Shown here piece after piece: positions 51,174 to 60,400 of a stretch of 64,000 nucleotides of DNA (within the stretch, counting starts at the first letter, position 1; each line of letters opens with the position of its first letter). The position numbers and the translations under genes were made by a program. Origin of the DNA: Deltaproteobacteria bacterium (lineage in GTDB: Bacteria > Desulfobacterota > Binatia > UBA9968 > JAJDTQ01). The notes under the pieces were generated by a model that ran no database searches, was not told the origin of the DNA, and saw only the letters and a program-made list of their open reading frames with translations. The stretch covers positions 43,494 to 107,493 of the forward strand of contig JAPPNF010000134.1 in NCBI GenBank assembly GCA_028818755.1, in the 5' to 3' direction.

Positions 51174-53795
51174 ATGAGAAGCAAAGCGTCCAGACTCCTG
51201 GTTCTCCTGTCCCTCGCGGCGGTGCTCGTGGTGGCGGTGGTGGCGGGAGTGGAAGCGCTGCTCCAGAACCGCAAGGAAACCGTTCGCCGGAGCATCGAAA
51301 GCGCCCTCGGGCGCGCCGTGGCTTTCGATTCCATCAGCCTGAACTTCCTAGGGAGTCCAGGGAGCCTCGGCATCACGGTGACCGACCTGCGCGTGGCCGA
51401 CGACCCGCGCTTCGCGGCGACTCCGCTGGTCCACGCCGACCAGCTCACGATCACGCTGGGGTGGCTGTCGCTGCTCGCCGGCAAGCCGACCGTCTCCCAC
51501 GTCGTCCTGCACCGCCCCGAGCTACAGATCATCCGTAACGAGTACGGCGACATCAACTTCCTGACGCCGAAGCAGCCCCTCGGCACCCTCCTCCGCTCGG
51601 CCCATCGGACCGCCATGGCCGTTCACGCCAGCGGCGGCAAGCTCTACTTCATCGACCGTTCCGCCGACAAACCCGAGGAACTCCGCCTGCACGACCTGGC
51701 CGTATCGCTTCAATGGTCGCGGGAACCGAGTGTCTACGTCGACGTATCCGGCGCCATGGCCCCAGCCGGAGAGCTACCGTTCTCGTTGACCGGCACCTTT
51801 GGAACGTCACGGCCCTGGCCGGAGTGGACCGGAAACGCGGTGGACCTGGAGCTGCGGGCGGCGGCCGTGCCCCAGGTGCTGGTGGCGCGGGGCTGGAAAT
51901 CCATCGAGAACCACCTCCCCTCCTATTTCCGCCCATCCGGCCCGATAACGGTGAACGCACGCGTATCCGGAACGCTCGAACGTCCCCGGGTGTCGGAGAT
52001 GAACGTAACCGCGGCACTGTTCGGCGCCGTCACGAACAACGCCCGGCTGGCCGGTGACTTCGACTTCTCCCGGGCCCGGTCATGGAACGAGGGCCGCGTC
52101 AAGGCCGAGCTGCGGTTGGGACCGGTGAGCATCGACCAACTGCGGCAGATTCCATGGGTAGACCGGGTGGTGCCGCCGGGGCTGGCGGTGCATCAACCCA
52201 TGACCCTGTCCAATCTGGTCGAGGGAAGCTTCGACGACCTCCGGGTCGACACGTCGGTCATCGCGGACGCCAACACGCTCCAGTACGGCAGATGGCTCGA
52301 CAAGGCCCCCGGAGTGGCCGCCCGTCTCGCCATGAAGACAAGGGTGCGCGACCACCGGGTGGTCATCTACGAGTCCGAGGCGCGGCTCCACAACGGCCGG
52401 GTCGTGTTCTCCGGCTCGGTCGACCAGCACCCGGAGCAGGTGGTGCGGCTGCGCGTCGAGGCCGACGGCGTGGCATTGGCGGGATGGGAGACCCTGGTGC
52501 CGGCGTCGGCCGGCTACAAGCTGGAAGGCACCCTCAGCGGCGGACTGTCGCTGCGGCACAGGGCAGCCCCGCAGAACGAGCCTCCGACGCTGATGGGCAG
52601 CCTGCGGCTCGCCGACGTCAACGTTATAGGTCCTCCTGGAAAGCGCGGGACCATCCAGGGACTCCAGGCGGAGCTGGAGTTCCGCGGCGAAGATGTGGAG
52701 ATCCGCAGGCTCCAACTGCGGTCGGGACTGTCGGATCTCCGGGTCCGCGGACGTCTGGTGAACCTGAGCCGCCCGACGCTGCATTACAGTGTGCAATCCG
52801 ACCTGCTCAACGTGGCGGACCTCACCGGTGATGCCAAATACCGGGCGGACTCCTTCAGCAACGTCGCGAGCGAGGGATCGGCCGACTTTGCCAGGGGCGT
52901 CCTGTCCGTCAGGGGATTCGTTGCCTCCAGCAACGGGCGGCTCAAGGGGATCGCGTACCGAAACCTTCAGGGGCGCGTGAACTGGACCGGCGGCAACCTG
53001 AAGGCCGACAAGGTGGCGGTCGAAACCCTGGGCGGCAAGGTACGCGGGCACGGCAGGCTGACGAGCCGAAACGGCGAGGCCTTCGAACTGGAGATGAGCC
53101 CCACGGCGGAGCGGCTGGAGCTGAGCAGCCTGCTGCCGCTGCTTCCCGCCACCGCCAAGGACTCCATCAATGGCCGCATCAATCTCAACGGCCGCTTCCG
53201 GAGCACCGGCAAGGACTGGCCGGCTATGGTCCGCAACCTGAGTGGACACGGCAGCGTGAAGTTGGACAGGGGAGTCCTTCGCAGGTTCAACCCCGTACGC
53301 GGCGTGCTGGCCGCCATGGACGCCGTGGAAGGAATCGACAGGATCGACACCGCCGGAGCGGCGTACCTGTCGTTGGTGCGGGGCGACCGTGCATCCTTCG
53401 AGATCATCGAGAGCACCTTCACCGTCGACAAAGGCCGTATACAGAGTGACGACCTTCTGCTGATCTCGGACGAGTACAGTGTCGTCGGAAGGGGCTGGGC
53501 AAACCATGACGGCGAGGTGGACCTGCGGGCGACCCTGGTGTTGTCGTCCGCGTTCTCCCACGACTTGAGCGGGCGCTACCGCAATGTCCGCTATCTCTTC
53601 GATGCCGACGGCATCAGCCTGCCCTTCCGGCTCACCGGAAACGTTCCCGACGTCTCCCTCGAGCCCGACGTCGCGCAACTCACCCGCTACATGTATGACC
53701 GGCTGGCCCAGGAGAGGCCGTCGAGACCCGACGACGGGGAGGCGGCCAACCTGTGGGAGAAGCTGGGACGAGGCTTCCGCGAGTTGCTCCGCTGA
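51174..53795 (+). CDS. AsmA-family envelope protein
   Basis: This 873-residue protein has one N-terminal helix (LLVLLSLAAVLVVAVVAGV) and then an N-terminal AsmA motif RRSIESALGRAVAFDSISLN. It is followed by very long beta-rich stretches ending in GRYRNVRYLFDADGISLPFR and LEPDVAQLTRYMYDRL, the AsmA C-terminal region. Family members form a bridge-like groove that shuttles phospholipid between membranes. It lies upstream of the DUF4911-RNase R pair and is probably not functionally linked to it. Confidence 0.85.
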   Translation: MRSKASRLLVLLSLAAVLVVAVVAGVEALLQNRKETVRRSIESALGRAVAFDSISLNFLGSPGSLGITVTDLRVADDPRFAATPLVHADQLTITLGWLSLLAGKPTVSHVVLHRPELQIIRNEYGDINFLTPKQPLGTLLRSAHRTAMAVHASGGKLYFIDRSADKPEELRLHDLAVSLQWSREPSVYVDVSGAMAPAGELPFSLTGTFGTSRPWPEWTGNAVDLELRAAAVPQVLVARGWKSIENHLPSYFRPSGPITVNARVSGTLERPRVSEMNVTAALFGAVTNNARLAGDFDFSRARSWNEGRVKAELRLGPVSIDQLRQIPWVDRVVPPGLAVHQPMTLSNLVEGSFDDLRVDTSVIADANTLQYGRWLDKAPGVAARLAMKTRVRDHRVVIYESEARLHNGRVVFSGSVDQHPEQVVRLRVEADGVALAGWETLVPASAGYKLEGTLSGGLSLRHRAAPQNEPPTLMGSLRLADVNVIGPPGKRGTIQGLQAELEFRGEDVEIRRLQLRSGLSDLRVRGRLVNLSRPTLHYSVQSDLLNVADLTGDAKYRADSFSNVASEGSADFARGVLSVRGFVASSNGRLKGIAYRNLQGRVNWTGGNLKADKVAVETLGGKVRGHGRLTSRNGEAFELEMSPTAERLELSSLLPLLPATAKDSINGRINLNGRFRSTGKDWPAMVRNLSGHGSVKLDRGVLRRFNPVRGVLAAMDAVEGIDRIDTAGAAYLSLVRGDRASFEIIESTFTVDKGRIQSDDLLLISDEYSVVGRGWANHDGEVDLRATLVLSSAFSHDLSGRYRNVRYLFDADGISLPFRLTGNVPDVSLEPDVAQLTRYMYDRLAQERPSRPDDGEAANLWEKLGRGFRELLR

Positions 53796-53857
53796 GCCCC
53801 CCGCCCTGCTGATTCGCCCTCGATCCTCACGACGGGAAACGCCGTCGCTCTTTCACC

Positions 53858-54145
53858 ATGGACGTCAACGAGATCTACCTCCGGGTAAGCAGGCGCGACA
53901 TCGCCTACATCAAGTTCATCGTGGAGTCCTACGAGTTGCTGGGGATCATCCGTACCGTAGACCCGGCCGCCGCGATCATCGTGCTGCTGGTGCTGGAGGA
54001 TTCCCTTCCACTCGCTCGTGAGGTGCTGGCCGCCCTGGCCGATGAAGTGGACCTCGAGGAGATACCGCGTCCCGCCGGCCTCGGCGACGACTGGCTGCTC
54101 GCGGAGTTGGCCACTCCCGGACGGAACGCCGGCGAAGACGCATGA
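53858..54145 (+). CDS. DUF4911-family small protein
   Basis: This 95-residue protein (MDVNEIYLRVSRRDIAYIKF, IVESYELLGIIRTVDPAAAI, IVLLVLEDSLPLAREVLAAL) matches the DUF4911 pattern found mostly in deltaproteobacteria, often beside an exoribonuclease as here. It is a short alpha/beta domain resembling an ACT-like fold; function unknown. It is separated from rnr by 49 bp. Confidence 0.75.
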   Translation: MDVNEIYLRVSRRDIAYIKFIVESYELLGIIRTVDPAAAIIVLLVLEDSLPLAREVLAALADEVDLEEIPRPAGLGDDWLLAELATPGRNAGEDA

Positions 54146-54194
54146 CCCGGAGCGCTCCCCTCGACCGCTGTCCCGGCGGCCGGACGCCATCCCA

Positions 54195-56330
54195 ATGAAA
54201 GACGCCTCCATCCTCAAGCCCCGCATCCTCTCGTTCATGCTGTCCAGGCCGGGGCACCGTTTCAGCCTGCGGGAGATTCGGAAAGGCTTCGGCAAGCCGG
54301 CAAGGGAAACGGTGGTCGATGCGCTCAAGGAGCTGATCCACGAGCGCAAGGTGATCCGTCTCCACAAGAACCACTACACCCTCGCCAAGGCCGCCAGCGT
54401 GGTGTCGGGGGTGGTGCAGGGGCATCCCGACGGCTTCGGTTTCGTGGTGCCGGACCAGAAGGGGATGGAGGACATCTACCTCAGCCGCCGGGAGATGCGG
54501 CGGGTGATGCACGGCGACCGGGTGCTGGTGCGTCCGGAGAAGAAGCGCCACGGCGACAGCCAGGGCCACGTGGTGGAAGTGCTGGAGCGGGGACAGCGCC
54601 GCATCGTCGGCGTGGTCCAGACCGACGGGGACCATGCCCTGGTGGTGCCCATGGACCCGCGCATCGCCCCCGCTATTCCCTTGTCGGCATCCGCGGCCGT
54701 AACTCCCGGCCAGGTGGCGGCGGTGGAGATGACCCGCTACGGCGGCGGCTACACGACTCCGGAAGCCCGGCTCGAGCGGCTCCTGGGATCTCCCGACGAT
54801 CCCGAGGTCCAGGCGCAGGCGGTGATCTTCCGCTACGGCCTGCCCGACGAATTCCCGGCCGAGGCCCGCCAGGAGGCCGCGCGCCACGGCGCCGCCGTGG
54901 GTTCCACGGACATCGACGGACGCCGGGACCTGCGAGGGCTGACGACCTTCACCGTCGACGGCGAGACCGCCCGCGACTTCGACGATGCCGTGAGCATCGA
55001 GAAGACCGCGGCGAAGGGTTACCGGCTCTACGTCTCCATCGCCGACGTGGCCGTCTACGTGCCGCGAGGCTCCGCCGTGGACGGCGAGGCCTACGCCCGG
55101 GGCACCAGCGTGTACTTTCCGGATCGGGCCCTGCCCATGCTGCCGCCGGCGCTGTCCAGCGGCATCTGCAGCCTCAAGGCCGGTGCCGACCGGCTCGCCC
55201 GGACGGCGCTGCTGGAAATCAACCGCAAGGGAGAGGTGGAGCGGACAGAGCTGTTCCGCTCGGTCATCCGCAGCGACGCCCGGCTCACCTACACCGAGGT
55301 CGCGAAGGTCCTCGCGGACGGGGACACACGCGTCATCGACAGGCACCCGGAGCTCGGCAAGCATCCGGAAATCATCGAGGTGCTCGGGACCATGGAGGAG
55401 CTGACGCACATCCTGATGGACCGGCGGCGCGCCCGCGGCAGCCTCGACTTCGAGCTACCGGAGACGGAAATCCTGCTGGACGACCACAACATGCCCACGG
55501 ACATCCGGCGCGCGGAACGCACCATCGCCCACCGGATGATCGAGGAGTTCATGATCGCCGCCAACGAGGCGGTGGCAGGCTACCTGCGGAAGCGGAAGTT
55601 CCCCTGCGTCTACCGAGTGCACGAAGGCCCCGACGAAGACACCCTCGACGCCATCGACCCCTTCCTTTCCACCCTGGGATACCGGCTGCACCGCAGCGGC
55701 GAGAAGGTCTCGGCCGCGGAAATCCAGCGCGTTCTGGAAGCGTGCCGCGGCAAGCCCGAGGAGCGGGTCCTGAACCGTATGCTGCTGCGCGCCATGAAGC
55801 AGGCCGTCTACGATCCCGACAACATCGGCCACTTCGGCCTTGCATCCGGCGCCTACCTCCACTTCACCTCGCCGATACGCCGGTACCCCGACCTCATGGT
55901 GCACCGGCTCATCGATCAGGCGCAGACGGACTCCGGGCTCCCCTCGCGGACACGGGAAGAGCTCGCCGCCTACCTCCAGGAAGCCGCCGACCACAGCTCC
56001 GCGCGGGAGCGCTTGGCCATGGACGCGGAGCGCGAGATGGTGGACCTCAAGAAGGCCCAGTTCATGACCGACAAGATCGGCGAGGTGCACACCGGCATCA
56101 TCACCGACCTCACCAACTTCGGCTTCTTCGTGGAGCTGGACCGCTGGTTCGTGGAAGGACTGGTCGCCCTCAGGTCTCTGGAGGACGACTTCTACCGCTA
56201 TTTCGAGACCGCCCACCTCATCAAAGGCCAGAACCACGGCCGCACGTTCCGCATGGGCGACGCCGTCACGGTGCGTGTCGTCCGGGTCAAGCTGTTCCAG
56301 GGCGAGATCGACTTCGAGCTGGAAGGGTAG
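54195..56330 (+). CDS. rnr: Ribonuclease R
   Basis: This 711-residue protein has, in order, a winged-helix domain (FSLREIRKGFGKPARETVVD), a cold-shock domain (GVVQGHPDGFGFVVPDQKGM), a catalytic RNB domain with RDFDDAVSIE (Asp 261, 263 and 264 binding Mg) and YVSIADVAVYVPRGSAVDGE, and an S1 domain (TGIITDLTNFGFFVELDRWF). It degrades structured RNA 3'-5'. The length is near the family norm but it lacks the long basic C-terminal tail of E. coli. ATG 54195 follows a weak site, and the open frame upstream is not used. Confidence 0.96.
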   Translation: MKDASILKPRILSFMLSRPGHRFSLREIRKGFGKPARETVVDALKELIHERKVIRLHKNHYTLAKAASVVSGVVQGHPDGFGFVVPDQKGMEDIYLSRREMRRVMHGDRVLVRPEKKRHGDSQGHVVEVLERGQRRIVGVVQTDGDHALVVPMDPRIAPAIPLSASAAVTPGQVAAVEMTRYGGGYTTPEARLERLLGSPDDPEVQAQAVIFRYGLPDEFPAEARQEAARHGAAVGSTDIDGRRDLRGLTTFTVDGETARDFDDAVSIEKTAAKGYRLYVSIADVAVYVPRGSAVDGEAYARGTSVYFPDRALPMLPPALSSGICSLKAGADRLARTALLEINRKGEVERTELFRSVIRSDARLTYTEVAKVLADGDTRVIDRHPELGKHPEIIEVLGTMEELTHILMDRRRARGSLDFELPETEILLDDHNMPTDIRRAERTIAHRMIEEFMIAANEAVAGYLRKRKFPCVYRVHEGPDEDTLDAIDPFLSTLGYRLHRSGEKVSAAEIQRVLEACRGKPEERVLNRMLLRAMKQAVYDPDNIGHFGLASGAYLHFTSPIRRYPDLMVHRLIDQAQTDSGLPSRTREELAAYLQEAADHSSARERLAMDAEREMVDLKKAQFMTDKIGEVHTGIITDLTNFGFFVELDRWFVEGLVALRSLEDDFYRYFETAHLIKGQNHGRTFRMGDAVTVRVVRVKLFQGEIDFELEG

Positions 56331-56348
56331 TGAGCCGTTCGGCCGCGC

Positions 56349-57209
56349 TCAACGGGCCGTGGTGACCAGGATGATGCCGATGACCACCAGCACCGTCCCG
56401 AGGACGGTGGTCCGGGTGACCCGCTCCATGTCGCGGAGAAAGATCACGGTGGCCAGCAGGATCCACATGGGCAAGGTCGCCGTGATGGGCGCGATGACCA
56501 GGACTTCTCCGCTGTTGAGGGCATAAAGGATGCCCGCGCCGCCCAGCGATTCAAAGGCGCCCGCCCATACGAACGCCCACAGCGCCCGCCTGTCCCAGAC
56601 GTAGCGTTGCGCCAGCGGCGGCGCGGCCTGGGCGATGCCCAGGACGAGCAGTCCCACCACACCCATGACCGCCGCAAAGAAAAGCGGCTCGGGAGTGAGG
56701 GTCAACGCCGCCCGCCGCAACGGGAAGGCGACGCCGGCCAGAAACGCGGCCGTCATGGGCAGCAGGACGTACCATCGCGAAACTTCCATCCGGGCCTGAG
56801 TGCGCTGCCAGGAGATGGCGGTAATGCCCGCGATGACCGTGACGTTGCCGAGGAACACTCGCGGCGTCAGCACCTCTCCCAGCAGCGAGACCGCGATGAG
56901 CCCGGCCCAGAAGGGGTGGGTGGCGCGCAGGGGGCCGGTGCGCGCCGCGCCGATCATCTGCATGCCCTGGTAGGTCAGGTGGCGGATGAAGGGCTGGAAG
57001 GTGCCGGCGATGACGATCAGCCAGAGGGCGGTCCAGTTCCACGACGGCACTCCCAGGATCGCCACCGGAATACCGAACATCGCGGACATGGCGATCAGGG
57101 ACACCACCGTCACGGTGGCCGAGTTGGAATACCTCATGCCCTTGCGGGCCAGGACAAAGCTCAGGGCATAGAGGACGGCCGACAGGATGGCGATGAGCTC
57201 GGGTGGCAT
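56349..57209 (-). CDS. EamA/DMT-superfamily membrane transporter
   Basis: This is a 286-residue protein of ten short helices in two EamA repeats (first at AVLYALSFVLARKGMRYSNS, second at AFLAGVAFPLRRAALTLTPE). Its C-terminal segment RDMERVTRTTVLGTVLVVIG is typical. It resembles the next protein (57225) throughout, so the two arose by duplication. Probable role: export or exchange of a small metabolite. The two genes run in the same direction, 15 bp apart, and likely pair as a dimer. Confidence 0.85.
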   Translation of the reverse strand: MPPELIAILSAVLYALSFVLARKGMRYSNSATVTVVSLIAMSAMFGIPVAILGVPSWNWTALWLIVIAGTFQPFIRHLTYQGMQMIGAARTGPLRATHPFWAGLIAVSLLGEVLTPRVFLGNVTVIAGITAISWQRTQARMEVSRWYVLLPMTAAFLAGVAFPLRRAALTLTPEPLFFAAVMGVVGLLVLGIAQAAPPLAQRYVWDRRALWAFVWAGAFESLGGAGILYALNSGEVLVIAPITATLPMWILLATVIFLRDMERVTRTTVLGTVLVVIGIILVTTAR

Positions 57210-57224
57210 GACGGCTAAGTCCGG

Positions 57225-58091
57225 TTAGTGGCTGGTAGCGATGATGGTGACGGTTCCGGCGACCACGGCGAGTGTGCCCGCCACCGACTTCGCGGTGATC
57301 CGTTCCACGCCGCGCAACACCAACACGGCCAGGAGCAGGGTCCACAAGGGAGAGGTGGCCACCAGGGGCGCCACCGCCACCACCTTGCCCATGCTCACGG
57401 CGATGAGCGAGAACAGCGACGCCGCGGTCTCGAAGGCCCCCGCCACCACGAACGGCAGCACGGCGCGCCGGTCCCAGGCGATTCGGTCGCGCGTGCCGCC
57501 CGCCGACAGGGAAACGGCGAGACACACGGACGCCACCGTGGCCAGCACCGCGGCGAAGAAGAGCGGCTCGTTGGAGATGTCCAGGCCGTAGCGCCGCACC
57601 GGAAACGCGATGCCGGCAAGGAACGCCGCGCTCAGCGGGAACAGGATGTGCCACCAGCGGTAGCTGGGGGTGCCGCGGTCGGGACTCCAGGATATGAGGA
57701 TCGTCCCGGCCACCACCAACACCGTTCCGGCCAGGACGCCCGGAGTCAAGCTCTCCCCCAGCAACGCAACCGACCATGCCGCGCTCCAGAGCGGGTAGGT
57801 GGTGCGCAACGGCTGGCTGCGGGAAGCACCGATCCTGGCCACGCCGGTGAAGGTCAGGTAGCTCGTGCCCGTCTGCATGACCCCCAGGAACACGAAGATC
57901 AACAACGCAAGCGACGCCACCCGGGGAACGCCGCCGGTGGCCAGCACCGCGCACCAGAGCAGCGTCATCCGGACTACCATCGCCACGCAGGTGGCGGTGA
58001 GGGGCGTGGAGTAACGCAACCCCAGCCGCGAGGAGACCGAGACCGACGCGTAGGCGAAGGCCGCCATCAGGGCTATGGCTTCCGCGGGCAC
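57225..58091 (-). CDS. EamA/DMT-superfamily membrane transporter
   Basis: This 288-residue protein is a paralogue of the protein at 56349, with SVSSRLGLRYSTPLTATCVA and GIAFPVRRYGLDISNEPLFF at the same places. The frame is open to 58202, but that extension is Arg/Pro-rich and overlaps the gene at 58117, so GTG 58091 (VPAEAIALMAAFAYA) is used. Substrate unknown. Confidence 0.85.
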   Translation of the reverse strand: MPAEAIALMAAFAYASVSVSSRLGLRYSTPLTATCVAMVVRMTLLWCAVLATGGVPRVASLALLIFVFLGVMQTGTSYLTFTGVARIGASRSQPLRTTYPLWSAAWSVALLGESLTPGVLAGTVLVVAGTILISWSPDRGTPSYRWWHILFPLSAAFLAGIAFPVRRYGLDISNEPLFFAAVLATVASVCLAVSLSAGGTRDRIAWDRRAVLPFVVAGAFETAASLFSLIAVSMGKVVAVAPLVATSPLWTLLLAVLVLRGVERITAKSVAGTLAVVAGTVTIIATSH

Positions 58092-58116
58092 CGGAGCGGG
58101 GATCCTCGGCCGCGGG

Positions 58117-59019
58117 TTACTCCGAGCCCGACGCCGGCCGCGGGCTGGCGGCGCCCGGCGCAAGCCAGCGGGATGCCAGGTCCGCCACTCCGACGCCCGC
58201 ATCCGGGGCCGTCAGGCGCAGCAGCCTGTCGACTTGCGGGAGGTCCACGGTCATGCGCGGGTCCAGCAGCACCAGGTAGTCGTCGTAGAGCGCGGCCGCC
58301 AGATCGGGCGCATACCCGAACACCCGCTCGAGCATGGCCAGGGTTTCGCGTCGGTGGCCTTGGAGGTAACGGATCGCCTCCCGGTGGGAGACCAGGAACG
58401 TCCTCAGGGCGTTGCCCTTGTCGCGAAGGGTGGAGGCCATGGTTTCGATGCTGATGGGAAGCGGATCGCCCGCCACCTCCGGCCAGTCCGACACAGGCAG
58501 GAAACCGCGTTCCCTGGCGACGAAGTCGAACGGGCGCGGCAGCAGCGCCGCGACCACGGAACCCGCCGTCAGACGGTCCAGTGCGTGCTGGTCCGTGTCC
58601 ACCGGTTCGAGCCGCACATCCGCGCCCAGCTCGAGGCCGGCGCGGCCCAGCAGCGTCTCCGCGACGACGCGGCGGCACGCCACCGCCTTGCCGCGGAGGT
58701 CCCCGAGCGTCCGTACCTCGGGCGCGGCCATGAGCAGGTAGGGGCTGCGGTTCATGCAGGAGCCGATGAGCCGGGTCGCGCCGGTACGGAGGAAATGCTG
58801 CAACGACGCCCGTCCGATGACGAGGGAAAGGTCGGCCTCGCCCGCCGCCAGCGCCTGGTTCCGCTCTTCCGTGCCCTGGACGTGGTCCCAGGACAGCTCC
58901 AGCCCGCGACGCCGGTAGATCCCCCGCTCGATGGCCAGATAGCCCGTCGGGTCGCGGGCCACCATCTCGTCCCCCTCGCCGAGAACCCCGTACAGGACCC
59001 TCAACCGTGTCACTTCCAT
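58117..59019 (-). CDS. THI5/NMT1-like (periplasmic-binding fold) protein without signal peptide
   Basis: This 300-residue protein reads MEVTRLRVLYGVLGEGDEMV, with TGYLAIERGIYRRRGLELSW as the first lobe, EADLSLVIGRASLQHFLRTG, GDLRGKAVACRRVVAETLLG and a second-lobe DQHALDRLTAGSVVAALLPR. The fold is the SsuA/THI5 type II binding protein, but the start has no signal peptide. The in-frame extension to 59238 supplies only Pro-Cys-rich sequence. ATG 59019 follows GGGAGGC. A cytosolic enzyme or a sensor is possible; an importer receptor would need export by another path. Confidence 0.7.
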   Translation of the reverse strand: MEVTRLRVLYGVLGEGDEMVARDPTGYLAIERGIYRRRGLELSWDHVQGTEERNQALAAGEADLSLVIGRASLQHFLRTGATRLIGSCMNRSPYLLMAAPEVRTLGDLRGKAVACRRVVAETLLGRAGLELGADVRLEPVDTDQHALDRLTAGSVVAALLPRPFDFVARERGFLPVSDWPEVAGDPLPISIETMASTLRDKGNALRTFLVSHREAIRYLQGHRRETLAMLERVFGYAPDLAAALYDDYLVLLDPRMTVDLPQVDRLLRLTAPDAGVGVADLASRWLAPGAASPRPASGSE

Positions 59020-59197
59020 CATGCCTCCCCGGTTTCCACCCCCCGGACCGGCCACGTCCGACGCGGCCCGCCCGGCGGAACTTGACACCACCATAGCGAA
59101 GGTGTACCGCCTTGCATAGAAGGGCCGCGCCGCTTCGACACCGTCGCACGGTTGATTCGGCAAGCCCGGAACCCCAGCCCGATAGTCGCAAGGAGGC

Positions 59198-60280
59198 ATG
59201 GCCATGACCATCGCACTGTCCCACGGCGGAACCACCATCTATTCGTCCCCTTCCCGCTCCCAGGAGGTCTGGGTAGGCACTCAAAAGGGCATCGCCGTGC
59301 TGGAGCGGAAAGCCGGCGGCAAAGGGTGGAGCGTCGCCCGTCACATGCTCCCGGACAAGCACATCAGCGCCATTCACCAGGAATCCGAGAGCGGGATGTT
59401 CTTCGCCGGAGCATTTCACGGCGGGCTGCACGTGAGCGCCGACCAAGGCGCCACCTGGGAAGCGCGGGAGAACGGGCTCACCTCCAACGACGTCTACAGC
59501 GTCGCCTCTTCCCGCAGCAACGGCGGCACCCGGCTGTACTGCGGCACCGAGCCCGCGCACCTGTTCTGCAGCGATGACCTGGGCGGGCACTGGACCGAGC
59601 TGCCGGCGCTACGGTCGGTGCCCAGCGTGCCCGACTGGAGTTTCCCGGCGCCGCCTCACATCGCCCATGCCAAGCACATCAACTTCGATCCTCACGATCC
59701 CGACACCGTGTACGTGAGCGTGGAGGTGGGCGGACTGCTCAGGAGCACGGACCGCGGCGAGTCCTTCGAGCAGCTCCACGGCATCTACGAGGACGCGCAC
59801 CGGCTGGTGATCCACCCGGAAGACAGCGAACGGTTGTACGTGGTCACCGGGCGCGGGTTGTACGTGTCCCTCGACGGCGGCAAGAGCTTCGAGGAATGGT
59901 TCTCCCGCCCGTCGGACATCGGCAACTATCCGGACGGGTGCGTGCTCCATCCGCAACGGCCCGACCTGATGTTCCTGAGCGCGGCCGAGTACAGCCCGGG
60001 ACAATGGCGAAAGACCGGTTCGGCCGAAGCGCGCATCTCCCGCAGCAAGGACGGCGGGAGCACGTGGGAGATCCTGACCAACGGGCTCCCGCACCGGCTG
60101 CAGGCGAGCATCGAGGCGCTCTGCCTGGAAGCGTCCGGCGACGACGTCTCGGTCTTCGCCGCCACCACCAACGGGGACGTCTATTGCAGTGACGACGCCG
60201 GAGACAGTTGGTCGGTCATCGCCAGCGGGCTGGCGCCCATCTCCAAGGACGCCCACTACAAGGATCTGCAGGCAGCGTAG
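59198..60280 (+). CDS. Asp-box (BNR/sialidase-like) beta-propeller protein
   Basis: This 360-residue protein has six Asp-boxes: SADQGATW, SDDLGGHW, STDRGESF, SLDGGKSF, SKDGGSTW and SDDAGDSW. It has the same organisation as the protein at 33146 and the same lack of signal and of sialidase catalytic residues. The hallmark HINFDPHDPDTVYVSVEVGG is a repeat-family phrase. It lies directly before the LLM gene in the same direction. AGGAGGCATGGCC precedes ATG 59198, so either 59198 or the next ATG (59204) is the start. Confidence 0.75.
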   Translation: MAMTIALSHGGTTIYSSPSRSQEVWVGTQKGIAVLERKAGGKGWSVARHMLPDKHISAIHQESESGMFFAGAFHGGLHVSADQGATWEARENGLTSNDVYSVASSRSNGGTRLYCGTEPAHLFCSDDLGGHWTELPALRSVPSVPDWSFPAPPHIAHAKHINFDPHDPDTVYVSVEVGGLLRSTDRGESFEQLHGIYEDAHRLVIHPEDSERLYVVTGRGLYVSLDGGKSFEEWFSRPSDIGNYPDGCVLHPQRPDLMFLSAAEYSPGQWRKTGSAEARISRSKDGGSTWEILTNGLPHRLQASIEALCLEASGDDVSVFAATTNGDVYCSDDAGDSWSVIASGLAPISKDAHYKDLQAA

Positions 60281-60400
60281 GGGCGGAGTTCGGAAGAACC
60301 GCGCTCCGGAACGAGGCAGGGCGCCATGTCGCTGTCCTGCGCTCGGGCGGACTCGCTTACCCGGAGGCGGAGCCTCCGAAACAGAACAGGAATCATGTGA

